From NCBI RefSeq assembly GCF_947492815.1, contig NZ_CANLOB010000031.1, forward strand, positions 1-61,113: a stretch of 61,113 nt of DNA, given 5' to 3'. The position numbers and the translations under genes were made by a program. The notes beneath the pieces are model-generated. The model worked only from the letters and a program-made list of their open reading frames with translations. It had not been told where the DNA came from and did not search any database. Each line of letters starts with the position of its first letter. Position 1 is the first letter of the stretch. This document shows positions 31,969-40,688 of this stretch, one piece after another. Source of the DNA: an uncultured Dokdonia sp. Lineage in GTDB: Bacteria; Bacteroidota; Bacteroidia; Flavobacteriales; Flavobacteriaceae.

Positions 31969-33687
31969 ATGAAGCACTCTAAAATACCAGTTGCACAATC
32001 TATCGTTAGTCTTTGCTTGAGTAAAGAAATAACTCAAGTGGTTATTTCGCCAGGATCGCGTAATGCACCATTAACGATAGAATTTACTAAAAATGCAGCT
32101 ATAAAAGCATATAGCATTGTAGATGAGCGCTGCGCTGCATTTTTTGGTTTAGGGATTGCACAACAAACTAGAAAACCTGTAGCGCTTGTGTGTACTTCAG
32201 GAAGTGCATTACTTAATTATTATCCAGCAATAGCCGAAGCTTTTTACAGTGATATCCCATTGGTAGTTATAAGTGCCGATAGACCTGTAGAGCGCATTGA
32301 CATAGGTGATGGACAAACCATACGACAGAAAAATGTGTTTGAAAATCACATTATGTACTCTGCAAATTTATATTCGGAAATTGTCCCTGTTGAAACCATA
32401 ACAGATATACATCTCAAGCAAAAAATAGTAGAGAGTAGACGTCATAATGAACAAGAAATTAATAAAGCACTCAATATGGCTATCGAACATAGTGGTCCTG
32501 TGCATATTAATGTCCCTTTTTATGAGCCTCTTTATGAAATGGTGGACGAACAAACCGTAACTCCTATCCAAGTTGCTCCACGTCCTACAGAACAAGAAAT
32601 TACAGATACAGTATTACAACCTTATGCTGATATATGGAATAGTGCTTCACGTAAAATGATATTAGTAGGTGTTAATCCACCTCATGTATTAGATCAAGAA
32701 ATTATCAATTGGTTGGGGAAAGATGCTTCATTGATAGTTTTTACAGAAACAACTTCAAATATAGAGCATCCAGACTTTTTTACGCGTATTGATAATATGA
32801 TAGGATCTTTGGATGACGATGGTTTTAAACAATTACAACCAGATATCTTATTAACGTTTGGAGGCATGGTAATATCAAAAAAGATAAAAGCCTTTTTGCG
32901 TAATTATCAACCTAAACATCATTGGCATATAGACGTTAAGAAGGCGTATGATACATATTTTTGTTTAAATAAACATTTTGAAATTACACCTACTACTTTT
33001 TTTAAAAGTATCATCCCGAAACTACAACAGAATGTAAGTACTTATAAGGAAGATTGGTTATCCATTCGTTCTAAACGAGATATGTTACATACCACCTATA
33101 TAACCCAAATGTCATGGTGCGATTTTAAAGCATTTGATCATGTATTGTCTTCAATTCCTAATAACTCTATATTACAAATTGGAAATAGTAGTGCAGTACG
33201 ATATGCACAATTATTTGATATCAATAAGACGCTAAAAGTATATTGTAATAGGGGAACAAGTGGTATTGACGGAAGTACCAGTACAGCTATTGGAGCTGCT
33301 GTAGCTACCAAGCAACCTACAACATTTATTACGGGAGATTTGAGCTTCTTTTACGATAGTAATGCATTATGGAATGATTATATACCCAAAAACTTTAAAA
33401 TTATAGTCATTAATAATAGTGGAGGAGGCATTTTTAGGATTTTACCAAATAGAGACAAAAACACCGATGATTTTGATACTTTTTTTGAAACAACACATCA
33501 ATTAACAGCAAAAGAATTATGTGCTATGTACGGGTTTAACTATTTAACAGCCACTAATGAAGAAGAATGTGTTTTTGCAAAAGATCAATTATATGCATTG
33601 AATGATAAACCTTCATTACTAGAAATCTTCACACCGCGCAAAATTAACGATGAAGTGCTGTTAAATTACTTTAAACACATCAAATAA
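31969..33687 (+). CDS. menD: SEPHCHC synthase (2-oxoglutarate decarboxylase)
   Basis: 572 residues, ThDP-dependent. SPGSRNAPL (about 28-36) and VDERCAAFFGLGIAQ with the conserved Glu of the ThDP active site are in the N-terminal domain; the C-terminal ThDP-binding motif GDLSFFYDSNALWNDYIPKNFKIIVINNSGGGIFRIL has the GDxxxxxxN-type signature. MenD condenses isochorismate with a succinic semialdehyde-ThDP unit. It is downstream of menF on the same strand. Confidence 0.95.
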   Translation: MKHSKIPVAQSIVSLCLSKEITQVVISPGSRNAPLTIEFTKNAAIKAYSIVDERCAAFFGLGIAQQTRKPVALVCTSGSALLNYYPAIAEAFYSDIPLVVISADRPVERIDIGDGQTIRQKNVFENHIMYSANLYSEIVPVETITDIHLKQKIVESRRHNEQEINKALNMAIEHSGPVHINVPFYEPLYEMVDEQTVTPIQVAPRPTEQEITDTVLQPYADIWNSASRKMILVGVNPPHVLDQEIINWLGKDASLIVFTETTSNIEHPDFFTRIDNMIGSLDDDGFKQLQPDILLTFGGMVISKKIKAFLRNYQPKHHWHIDVKKAYDTYFCLNKHFEITPTTFFKSIIPKLQQNVSTYKEDWLSIRSKRDMLHTTYITQMSWCDFKAFDHVLSSIPNNSILQIGNSSAVRYAQLFDINKTLKVYCNRGTSGIDGSTSTAIGAAVATKQPTTFITGDLSFFYDSNALWNDYIPKNFKIIVINNSGGGIFRILPNRDKNTDDFDTFFETTHQLTAKELCAMYGFNYLTATNEEECVFAKDQLYALNDKPSLLEIFTPRKINDEVLLNYFKHIK

Positions 33688-33765
33688 AAAATTATTGGTT
33701 AAGTATTGGAAAATATTTTATCTTTAAGAACATTAAATTTTAAACCAAAAAGTAACTTTATCATT

Positions 33766-34107
33766 ATGAGCAAAAGAGACGATCTCATCGCAAAATATGC
33801 AGATGACTTAAAAAACAAGTGTGGAATGACTCCTGACATGGATCTTCTTACAAAAGTAACTATCGGTTGTGGACCATCAATTTATAATGCTGATGCTGCA
33901 ACGGTATCAGGAAGTGATGAGAGTGAACTCGCTACGGTAAAAAATAATTTTTTAGTTAAAAAATTAGGACTTAGTGACGGACCAGAATTAGATAGCGCTA
34001 TTGCTAGCGTATTGGAAACATACGGTAAATCTAATCGTAATAAATACCGTGCAGTTGTATACTATATGCTTACAAAGCACTTTAAAAAAGAATCAGTATA
34101 TAATTAA
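33766..34107 (+). CDS. DUF2853 family protein
   Basis: 113 residues from the ATG at 33766; the frame is open to a TTG 20 codons upstream, but MSKRDDLIAKYADDL is the family start. DUF2853 is a small soluble helical domain of unknown function, recognised here by the regular start and by SIYNADAATVSGSDESELATVK and KYRAVVYYMLTKHFKK. It follows menD by 78 bp and precedes a strong terminator at 34135. Confidence 0.8.
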   Translation: MSKRDDLIAKYADDLKNKCGMTPDMDLLTKVTIGCGPSIYNADAATVSGSDESELATVKNNFLVKKLGLSDGPELDSAIASVLETYGKSNRNKYRAVVYYMLTKHFKKESVYN

Positions 34108-34134
34108 TAGATTACTTAACTAACCAATCTATTT

Positions 34135-34173
34135 AAACGCTTTAACTATAATATATAGTTAAAGCGTTTTTTT
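34135..34173 (+). terminator. Strong intrinsic terminator
   Basis: AAACGCTTTAACTATA (34135-34150) and its perfect complement at 34154-34169, 16-bp stem, ATA loop, then T-run. It ends the menD/DUF2853 transcript. Confidence 0.9.
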
Positions 34174-34212
34174 GATAGAAGTAATTGTATTTTTGCACCT
34201 TATTTGTATGAT

Positions 34213-35046
34213 ATGTTAGAAATAGGAAAGTACCATAGAATGAGAATAGATAGAGAGACAGAACCAGGTCTCTTTTTATCAAATGAAGAAGGGGATGATG
34301 TATTATTACCTAATAAATATGTTCCAGCCGAATATAAAATATGGGATGAATTAGATGTGTATGTTTATCTTGACCATGAAGAGCGTCCAGTAGCAACTAC
34401 ATTAAAACCTTATATAGAACTTAATGGTTTTGGATATCTAAGATGTACAACTGTTTCAAAAATTGGAGCATTTCTAGATTGGGGTTTAGAGAAAGAACTT
34501 TTCGTTCCTTTTGCGCAACAGGCTAGACCTATGAAAGTAGGAAGTTGGTATATCGTATACATGTACCTTGATCAAAAAACCAATAGACTTGCAGCAACTA
34601 GTAAGACTATAAAATATTTATCCAATGATCAAGTTGATGTTAAGAAATTTGATAAAGTAGCTATATTAATCTCTCATATTACAGATCGCGGTGCTAATGC
34701 AATCGTAAATTCTAAGTATAGAGGTCTTATTTATAAGGAAGATATCTTTGAAGATATACGCACAGGAGATCAATTAGAAGGATGGGTAAAGAAAATTAGA
34801 CCCGATGGAAAGATTGATATTGTGCTTCAAGAAGAAGGCTATAAGAGTATAGAGCCTAATGCGCAATATATTTATGAAGAACTCATGGCAAATGATGGTT
34901 TTTTACCTTTGCATGATAAATCTGCTCCTGAAGATATTCAATCTCAATTAGGACTTAGTAAAAAGAGCTTTAAAAAAGCAATCGGAACGCTTTATAGAGA
35001 CCGAAAGATTCTTATTAAAGAAGATGGTATTCATAGTGTAGCTTAA
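34213..35046 (+). CDS. CvfB-like S1 RNA-binding protein
   Basis: 277 residues from the ATG at 34213; a TTG three codons upstream is also in frame. Successive S1-type beta-barrels (IGKYHRMRI..., LNGFGYLRCTTVSKIGAFLDWGLEKELFVPF, VDVKKFDKVAILISHITDRGANAIVN) are followed by a C-terminal winged-helix (LGLSKKSFKKAIGTLYRDRKILIKEDGI). This is the CvfB/YitL architecture, an RNA-binding protein linked to virulence factor expression in Staphylococcus. A -7 box TATTTTTG lies at 34188-34195. Confidence 0.85.
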   Translation: MLEIGKYHRMRIDRETEPGLFLSNEEGDDVLLPNKYVPAEYKIWDELDVYVYLDHEERPVATTLKPYIELNGFGYLRCTTVSKIGAFLDWGLEKELFVPFAQQARPMKVGSWYIVYMYLDQKTNRLAATSKTIKYLSNDQVDVKKFDKVAILISHITDRGANAIVNSKYRGLIYKEDIFEDIRTGDQLEGWVKKIRPDGKIDIVLQEEGYKSIEPNAQYIYEELMANDGFLPLHDKSAPEDIQSQLGLSKKSFKKAIGTLYRDRKILIKEDGIHSVA

Positions 35047-35054
35047 TTAAGCTA

Positions 35055-35477
35055 CTAATTCCGAGCATTATTTGCTGCATAGACACCTGCGCAGTAAGCA
35101 GAAAAAATAGTACCCCCAGTTGATGGTTTATACGCTATATTTTTTACTTCGGTACCATTATCACCAAATGCGTATCTATCATTATCACCTAAGGGAGCTA
35201 TTGTGATCACTGGATTTTTTTTGTTTTTTGCTTTAAAATTACTTCTTACTGTATAAATAAAGGACTGACTCGCATTATAGATTTCTTGTCTTGAACGCGT
35301 ATCAAACTTTTTTATTTTAGTGGGGACTTCTTCATTTTTAAGATCGTATGAAAGTAAGCTTCGAGTAGTATTTGTAAGCGTTACCGCTTTTATTTCAAAG
35401 TTTGTAGTCTCAAAATCTAGTCCTTGACTAAAACTTATTATAGGAAGAAAAAGTAGTAAAAAAAGAATTTTTTTCAT
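35055..35477 (-). CDS. Secreted protein of unknown function
   Basis: 140 residues with a signal peptide (MKKILFLLLFLPIISFSQG, cleaved near residue 18-19). The mature part ends with a Gly/Ala-rich stretch (TGGTIFSAYCAGVYAANNARN). No known domain. It converges on the CvfB-like gene. Confidence 0.6.
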   Translation of the reverse strand: MKKILFLLLFLPIISFSQGLDFETTNFEIKAVTLTNTTRSLLSYDLKNEEVPTKIKKFDTRSRQEIYNASQSFIYTVRSNFKAKNKKNPVITIAPLGDNDRYAFGDNGTEVKNIAYKPSTGGTIFSAYCAGVYAANNARN

Positions 35478-35605
35478 AGTAAGACTATTTTAATAGCAAT
35501 CTAAGGATTTACATCAAATATCAAACCAACTTTAACACGTTTTTGTTAGAGATGAAATAATGGTAACTCTTCCTTGTATAAATGAAGTAAATTAACTTCT
35601 CATCC

Positions 35606-36022
35606 TTATATCGAAATTTTCTGAAAATTTCTTGTTAAGTGATGAACTGCTTTATCTAAAGATTCACATAAAATGGCTTGACAATTATTTACTTGTTTTT
35701 CAAATTTAAAAGTGTTTTTACCTTCTTCATCATAAGTGACAACTACTGTTGGATAGAATTTTTGAGTCAATGACTTTGTTTTCATAAAATCGGTCACTTT
35801 TACAGTGTATTTATGAACTCTATTTGAAATATATCCAAAAAACCGCTTGTTTTCACTATATGAGTTTAGATAATGATAGATTTGAACGAAACAGTCAAAA
35901 TCTATAATAACACCTTCTTTGAATTCTGAAACTAAAAAATTCTCAAACACATAAATAGTACCTTGTGGTAGTTTATGAATTTTTTTTACTTCTTTATTTA
36001 TAACCGAGTTTTCTAAATACAT
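35606..36022 (-). CDS. Hypothetical protein under a palindromic promoter
   Basis: 138 residues, soluble, beta-rich with several aromatic residues (GVIIDFDCFVQIYHYLNSYSENKRFFGYISNRVHKYTVKVTDF). The layout of alternating strand and helix resembles STAS-like or small regulatory folds, but I recognise no family. Its promoter has a clean -7 box and a 30-bp perfect palindrome at the -33 position (36044-36090), so it is probably tightly controlled. Confidence 0.6.
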   Translation of the reverse strand: MYLENSVINKEVKKIHKLPQGTIYVFENFLVSEFKEGVIIDFDCFVQIYHYLNSYSENKRFFGYISNRVHKYTVKVTDFMKTKSLTQKFYPTVVVTYDEEGKNTFKFEKQVNNCQAILCESLDKAVHHLTRNFQKISI

Positions 36023-36043
36023 ACCCCAATATTTATTAGGTTA

Positions 36044-36090
36044 CAAAGGTAGCATGCATTATTATTTACTATGCGCGCATAGTAAATAAT
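36044..36090 (-). promoter_or_regulatory. Promoter with a 30-bp perfect palindromic operator
   Basis: Minus-strand -7 box TACCTTTG (36044-36051). A perfect 30-bp palindrome spans 36061-36090, with core TACTATGCGCGCATAGTA, and covers where the -33 box should be. A protein bound there would occlude RNA polymerase or act as an activator. Confidence 0.6.
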
Positions 36091-36165
36091 GTTTCGGATA
36101 ATCGATAAAAATACCTTTTTTGTCGATTAAGTGTTTTAAAAGAGTGGGTTTAAAATACTTTTGTT

Positions 36166-37299
36166 TTAAAGTTTTATTTTTTCAGAAATGGAAGAAGGTA
36201 ATCCACCTCTATGCATCAGTACAGAAATAGCTTTTAATTTTATATATGAAACACTCATATATACGTAACCGTTATACGCTGTGCGATCAGGGTTTGTTCC
36301 CCAAGAATTTTTTACTTTATAATAGATAGTTCCGTTCTGATCTTTTGCTTTTCCGGTAATATGCATTAGATGATCATCTGTAGTATTGTAATTTTCAAAT
36401 TCATCTTGACGATATTTTTGGGTGATTACTTTTTCTTCTTCTGGGCCTAATACAGCAAGCTTTTCATTTTCTTTTTGAGCAGGTATGACTGCAACGCCTT
36501 GCTTTGAAGAAAATGATAACTCACTTACATCACAATCTAAGGTAAGTGTATATCCTTTTTCTAATGCATTATCTATACTTTTAATAAATTCATCAAGCTG
36601 TATATTGTAAAATGATCCATTAGAAAAGTTATCAGGAATGTTTAAAATAAATGAAGTATAAAATGGCACATGTGTAAATGAGGTGAGCGAAACATATTCA
36701 CTTGGTTTAATTCCCATTGCAGTAGCAAACTCTTTAGGTGTATATTGTTTATTTTCAAAAGAAAAATTATCAATTTTATCACCTAAATAGGTGTCCAAAA
36801 CAGCATTTACAGCAGGTTTCCATTTTTTACTTAATCTACGTCCTGGGTTTTCTATATAAGCATTAAGCATTGCTTCTATAACAGTCACCATTTCTGCATG
36901 ATTATGTTTATTTTCAGTAGGAGCAAGCCCAGTATATGCATCTATTGGTACAAGACCAAATTGAGCAACACTATTGAGTACATCGTGTGCTAATCCACCT
37001 TCACTAAACTGTGCTTTCCCTTGGCGCATCACATAGTTTTCAGCTTTCATTGGGTAGGTGGTACGCACCGTATACATTTCAGAAAGATCTACTTTTTTTC
37101 TAGTAATACGGTATACTTCACTTTCTAAAAAGGATGAGGTAGAAAAACTCCAACAAGTACCTGTATTTCCTTGACTTATCACTTCGTTAGCTTCTAAATC
37201 AATAAGATCTGTAAAAATATATGCAGCGTTTGTTTCTTGAGCTAATCCCGCTTTCGCGAAAGCAAAAACAAGAATAATATAAAAGGTGAACTTTTTCAT
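36166..37299 (-). CDS. Secreted C1 family (papain/bleomycin hydrolase-like) peptidase
   Basis: 377 residues. Signal peptide 1-21 (cleavage before GLAQET region). The papain motif SQGNTGTCWSFSTSSFLESE gives Gln43 (oxyanion) and Cys49 (nucleophile). DDHLMHITGKA supplies the His and YYKVKNSWGTN the Asn, so the triad is complete. Layout and size match the bleomycin hydrolase/aminopeptidase C branch, but with export, hence extracytoplasmic proteolysis. The signal peptide's hydrophobic core is built from a palindrome copy (Ala-Phe-Ala-Lys-Ala). Confidence 0.87.
   Translation of the reverse strand: MKKFTFYIILVFAFAKAGLAQETNAAYIFTDLIDLEANEVISQGNTGTCWSFSTSSFLESEVYRITRKKVDLSEMYTVRTTYPMKAENYVMRQGKAQFSEGGLAHDVLNSVAQFGLVPIDAYTGLAPTENKHNHAEMVTVIEAMLNAYIENPGRRLSKKWKPAVNAVLDTYLGDKIDNFSFENKQYTPKEFATAMGIKPSEYVSLTSFTHVPFYTSFILNIPDNFSNGSFYNIQLDEFIKSIDNALEKGYTLTLDCDVSELSFSSKQGVAVIPAQKENEKLAVLGPEEEKVITQKYRQDEFENYNTTDDHLMHITGKAKDQNGTIYYKVKNSWGTNPDRTAYNGYVYMSVSYIKLKAISVLMHRGGLPSSISEKIKL
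37250..37263. repeat. Dispersed palindrome (coding, signal peptide)
   Basis: GCTTTCGCGAAAGC, core 37252-37261; read as Ala-Phe-Ala-Lys-Ala in the peptidase signal peptide. Confidence 0.82.
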
Positions 37300-37346
37300 T
37301 TCTATGAATACGAATAAAGGGTTATTTTTACGCTAAAATACCATTT

Positions 37347-38186
37347 ATGATAACTATTGACTGGAAAACGGCTAAAGAATATACAGATATCACCTATAAA
37401 AAGAGTAATGGCGTAGCTAGAATAGCTTTTAATAGACCTAATGTACGTAATGCATTCCGCCCTAAAACAACGAGCGAGTTATACGATGCATTTTATGATG
37501 CAAATGAAGATACCTCTATAGGTGTTGTATTACTTTCTGCAGAAGGACCCTCTACAAAAGATGGAGTATATAGTTTTTGTAGTGGCGGAGATCAAAATGC
37601 AAGAGGTAAAGAAGGCTATGTAGGAGAAGATGGGTATCATAGACTCAATATCCTAGAAGTACAGCGATTAATTCGTTTTATGCCTAAAGCTGTAATTGCT
37701 GTAGTGCCGGGATGGGCAGTAGGAGGTGGACATAGTTTGCATGTAGTGTGTGATTTAACATTAGCAAGTAAAGAACATGCTATTTTTAAACAAACAGATG
37801 CAGATGTGACGAGCTTTGATGGAGGGTATGGATCTGCGTATTTGGCAAAAATGGTAGGACAAAAAAAAGCAAGAGAAATCTTTTTCTTAGGACGTAATTA
37901 TTCTGCACAAGAAGCTTATGAAATGGGCATGGTAAATGCTGTGATTCCTCATGATGAATTAGAAAGTACTGCTTATGAATGGGCGCAAGAAATACTAGCT
38001 AAATCTCCTATCTCTATAAAAATGCTCAAATTTGCAATGAACCTTACTGATGATGGCATGGTTGGACAGCAAGTATTTGCTGGAGAAGCTACAAGATTAG
38101 CCTATATGACAGATGAGGCAAAAGAAGGGAGAAATGCATTTTTAGAAAAACGAGCTCCTAATTTTGATAAAAAGTGGATTCCTTGA
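37347..38186 (+). CDS. menB: 1,4-dihydroxy-2-naphthoyl-CoA synthase
   Basis: 279 residues, crotonase fold. Motifs: RPNVRNAFRPKTTSELYDAF, GVYSFCSGGDQNARG (oxyanion and substrate loop), GWAVGGGHSLHVVCDLTLAS (oxyanion) and TSFDGGYGSAYLAKMVGQKKAREIFFLG. This pattern is specific to MenB. The enzyme closes the naphthoate ring from OSB-CoA. It is separated from menF/menD by unrelated genes and is transcribed from its own promoter, divergent from the peptidase. Confidence 0.96.
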   Translation: MITIDWKTAKEYTDITYKKSNGVARIAFNRPNVRNAFRPKTTSELYDAFYDANEDTSIGVVLLSAEGPSTKDGVYSFCSGGDQNARGKEGYVGEDGYHRLNILEVQRLIRFMPKAVIAVVPGWAVGGGHSLHVVCDLTLASKEHAIFKQTDADVTSFDGGYGSAYLAKMVGQKKAREIFFLGRNYSAQEAYEMGMVNAVIPHDELESTAYEWAQEILAKSPISIKMLKFAMNLTDDGMVGQQVFAGEATRLAYMTDEAKEGRNAFLEKRAPNFDKKWIP

Positions 38187-38199
38187 TATATCAATAGTA

Positions 38200-39120
38200 T
38201 TAGTGTATTATTTTATCAAGACGTTTCGTAAATTTTTCAGCTCCTTGCGGACTTAAGTGATTGTTATCTCTATGATCATTTAAGGAATATTCGTTGAATA
38301 GATTTGCATCCATATAATCTATATTATAATTAGATTTTACAGTTGCTAGAATACTATCCTTTCTATAAAGGACTTCTGGTATTCTTTGTTGTTTAAAGAG
38401 ATCTGTCGTAGGGGTTTCTATAAGGATTATTTGGTAGTTCTGTTTTTTGCAATACGCTAATATGGTTTCAAGTTTTTCTGCGTTTTCAGAAACTAAACGC
38501 GGACTCTCTTGAGACGGAGTTATATGTACTGGACTTTCTTTTATTGCAAGACTGTCATATTTTAATCTGTTAAAATGTGACGTCGTAACATCTAGATTGT
38601 AACCATACGTATTAAAGTCGGTTTTATTTCTTCCATTTCTATGGTCACTTATTTTTATAGAGTAGTAATTAGGGAAACTGATATATAAAAAATTATCTTT
38701 AAAATAAGTAAACTCTTCTGATACTGTAGTTCCAAAGTAATGACGATACATACTATTTTTCCATGTCTCTTTTTGATTTGGAGCAGTTTCAAAATGACCA
38801 TATGTGATTGGTATGATCACTGTTTTTAAAGCAGGAAGTGTTGGACTTACTTGTTCTAATAGTTTGGAACTTACATAATAATCCTGATCAGGGAATGCTA
38901 GGTTTAGAGTTTTTCTTGATAAAAATTCAGGATTAACAGCATCCCTACTTTGAGAAGCTCCCAAAACTAAAACTTCAATATCATCTTTGTTTTTTTTATA
39001 AAAATCAGATTTTATTTTTGGAGTTAATGGCAAATTCCGGGTATAATTCTCAACAATAGCATATCCTATGATTACGGGAATCAAAAATATACAGATTTGT
39101 ATGATAAATTTTTTAATCAT
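38200..39120 (-). CDS. SGNH-like membrane-anchored protein, MBOAT partner
   Basis: 306 residues. One N-terminal membrane helix (about 5-24), then an SGNH-type domain: LVLGASQSRDAVNP (about 52, block I with Ser) and DHRDNNHLSPQGAEKF (about 282-297), the Asp-x-x-His block. Architecture matches the AlgX/DltD-type partners that hand acyl groups to exported polymers. The start overlaps the MBOAT gene's stop by one base (TAATG), so the pair is translationally coupled. Confidence 0.78.
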   Translation of the reverse strand: MIKKFIIQICIFLIPVIIGYAIVENYTRNLPLTPKIKSDFYKKNKDDIEVLVLGASQSRDAVNPEFLSRKTLNLAFPDQDYYVSSKLLEQVSPTLPALKTVIIPITYGHFETAPNQKETWKNSMYRHYFGTTVSEEFTYFKDNFLYISFPNYYSIKISDHRNGRNKTDFNTYGYNLDVTTSHFNRLKYDSLAIKESPVHITPSQESPRLVSENAEKLETILAYCKKQNYQIILIETPTTDLFKQQRIPEVLYRKDSILATVKSNYNIDYMDANLFNEYSLNDHRDNNHLSPQGAEKFTKRLDKIIH

Positions 39121-40559
39121 TAAAACTGAAAATAAATAAATTCTTCTTGAGGTCTTCCATATCTAATAATCGCAAATATCAAGAAATAATAAATACCCCA
39201 TCGGACTATTTTAGGAAATGTACCTTCTAACTTCATAAACGGATGCGTGTATTGTTTTTTCCAAACTTCTGCAATAATCATAATCACTAGAAATACTATC
39301 TTTTTACCAATAATGAAATCAAAATTATAAAACGCTATATTCTGCGTAATAATTTCTTTAAGCATTACAATCGCTTTTTCTATGGTGCTTGCGCGAAAAA
39401 AAATCAAAGAGACTACCAAGAAGGTTACGGTATAAAACTTAGACCAAAAAACACCTGTTTCTAACCATTGATGTAACTTTACTTTTTTGCCTTTACTTAC
39501 TATGGTAGTTCCTTCTATTACAATAAGAATACCATGTAATAAACCAAAAGCAAGGTAGGTCCAGTTAGCGCCATGCCATAAACCAATTAATCCCATAGTA
39601 ATAAGTAAAGCGATTACTTTTTGGGATGATTTTGAAAAATAACCTAATACTTTTCCTCGAGCTAGTGGGACATAGACATAATCCTGAAACCATTTTGATA
39701 AGGTGATATGCCACCTTCTCCAGAAACCAGTAACGCTATTTGCTAAGTATGGAAGCTTAAAATTTGTACTTAAATCAAAACCAAAAAGCTTAGCTGTTCC
39801 TATAGCAATATCTGAATACCCAGAAAAGTCTGCATATAATTGAAATAAGAATAAGAAAGCGCCATAAATAATAGTAATCGACCCATAGTTCTCTGGGTGA
39901 TTATAAATAGCAAACACAGCAACACCTATATTGTCTGCGACAACAATCTTTTTAAAGAGTCCCCATAGTAATTGGCGTAAACCATCTTTTGCTTTATCAT
40001 AGCTAAAAGAACGCTCTTTACTAAACTGAGGTAATAACTTGCTAGCACGTTCTATAGGACCTGCTACAAGTTGCGGAAAGAAACTCACAAAACATAAGAA
40101 TTTTAAAATATCTTGTGATGGTTCAATTTTTTTACGATATACATCTATAGTATATCCAATCGTTTGGAAGGTATAAAAACTAAGCCCAACAGGAATAATA
40201 ATATCTAATGTTGTAAAAGTATTTTCAGGAAGCTCAAAAAGTGATTTTAAATTGTCTAAGAAAAAATTATAATACTTAAAAACAAATAAAACACCTAGGT
40301 TCCAGCTAAGACTACTATATAACCAGCGTTGTTTTTGTTGTTTCGTTTTTGCTTTAGCAATATATTTTCCAGCATAAAAATCTACAAGAGAGCTTGCAAT
40401 AATAAGTAGTAAGAAACGCCAATCCCAAACCCCATAAAAGAAATAACTAGCAATTAGTAATACTGCATTTTGACCTTGTATACGTTTACTGCTCAGTATC
40501 CAATAAAGGATAAAGACAATAGGTAAAAACAATCCAAAATCAAAGGAGTTAAATAACAC
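39120..40559 (-). CDS. MBOAT family O-acyltransferase (AlgI/DltB-like)
   Basis: 479 residues with about ten membrane helices. The conserved PLVAGPIERASKLLPQF stretch (about 160-175), the SGYSDIAIGTAKLFGF segment, WRRWHITLSKWFQDYVYVPL and His329 (LWHGANW) with His342 (GLLHG) are hallmarks of the AlgI group. It transfers an acyl group (often acetate) across the inner membrane to an exported polysaccharide or other acceptor, in partnership with the SGNH-like protein that follows. Confidence 0.93.
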   Translation of the reverse strand: MLFNSFDFGLFLPIVFILYWILSSKRIQGQNAVLLIASYFFYGVWDWRFLLLIIASSLVDFYAGKYIAKAKTKQQKQRWLYSSLSWNLGVLFVFKYYNFFLDNLKSLFELPENTFTTLDIIIPVGLSFYTFQTIGYTIDVYRKKIEPSQDILKFLCFVSFFPQLVAGPIERASKLLPQFSKERSFSYDKAKDGLRQLLWGLFKKIVVADNIGVAVFAIYNHPENYGSITIIYGAFLFLFQLYADFSGYSDIAIGTAKLFGFDLSTNFKLPYLANSVTGFWRRWHITLSKWFQDYVYVPLARGKVLGYFSKSSQKVIALLITMGLIGLWHGANWTYLAFGLLHGILIVIEGTTIVSKGKKVKLHQWLETGVFWSKFYTVTFLVVSLIFFRASTIEKAIVMLKEIITQNIAFYNFDFIIGKKIVFLVIMIIAEVWKKQYTHPFMKLEGTFPKIVRWGIYYFLIFAIIRYGRPQEEFIYFQF

Positions 40560-40635
40560 AGGGGTTTCTTATAATTAGTCAGCGCAATATAAAAAATAGA
40601 ATGATAAAGCGTCTAGCTTTTACTTATGTAAAAAA

Positions 40636-40665
40636 TAAAGGCTATCAAAATTTTGATAGCCTTTA
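40636..40665. terminator. Perfect 30-bp palindromic terminator
   Basis: A stem of up to 15 bp (AAAGGCTATCAAAA and its complement) between the lipoprotein gene at 40689 and the MBOAT operon. Read on the minus strand it ends the lipoprotein transcript. Confidence 0.8.
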
Positions 40666-40688
40666 TATATGTTAAAGAAAAAATGTTC

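Noticed and set aside
36099..36129. Hairpin TAATCGA...TCGATTA as a terminator of the C1 peptidase gene
   Set aside because: The stem has internal mismatches and is not followed by a convincing T-run; insufficient support.
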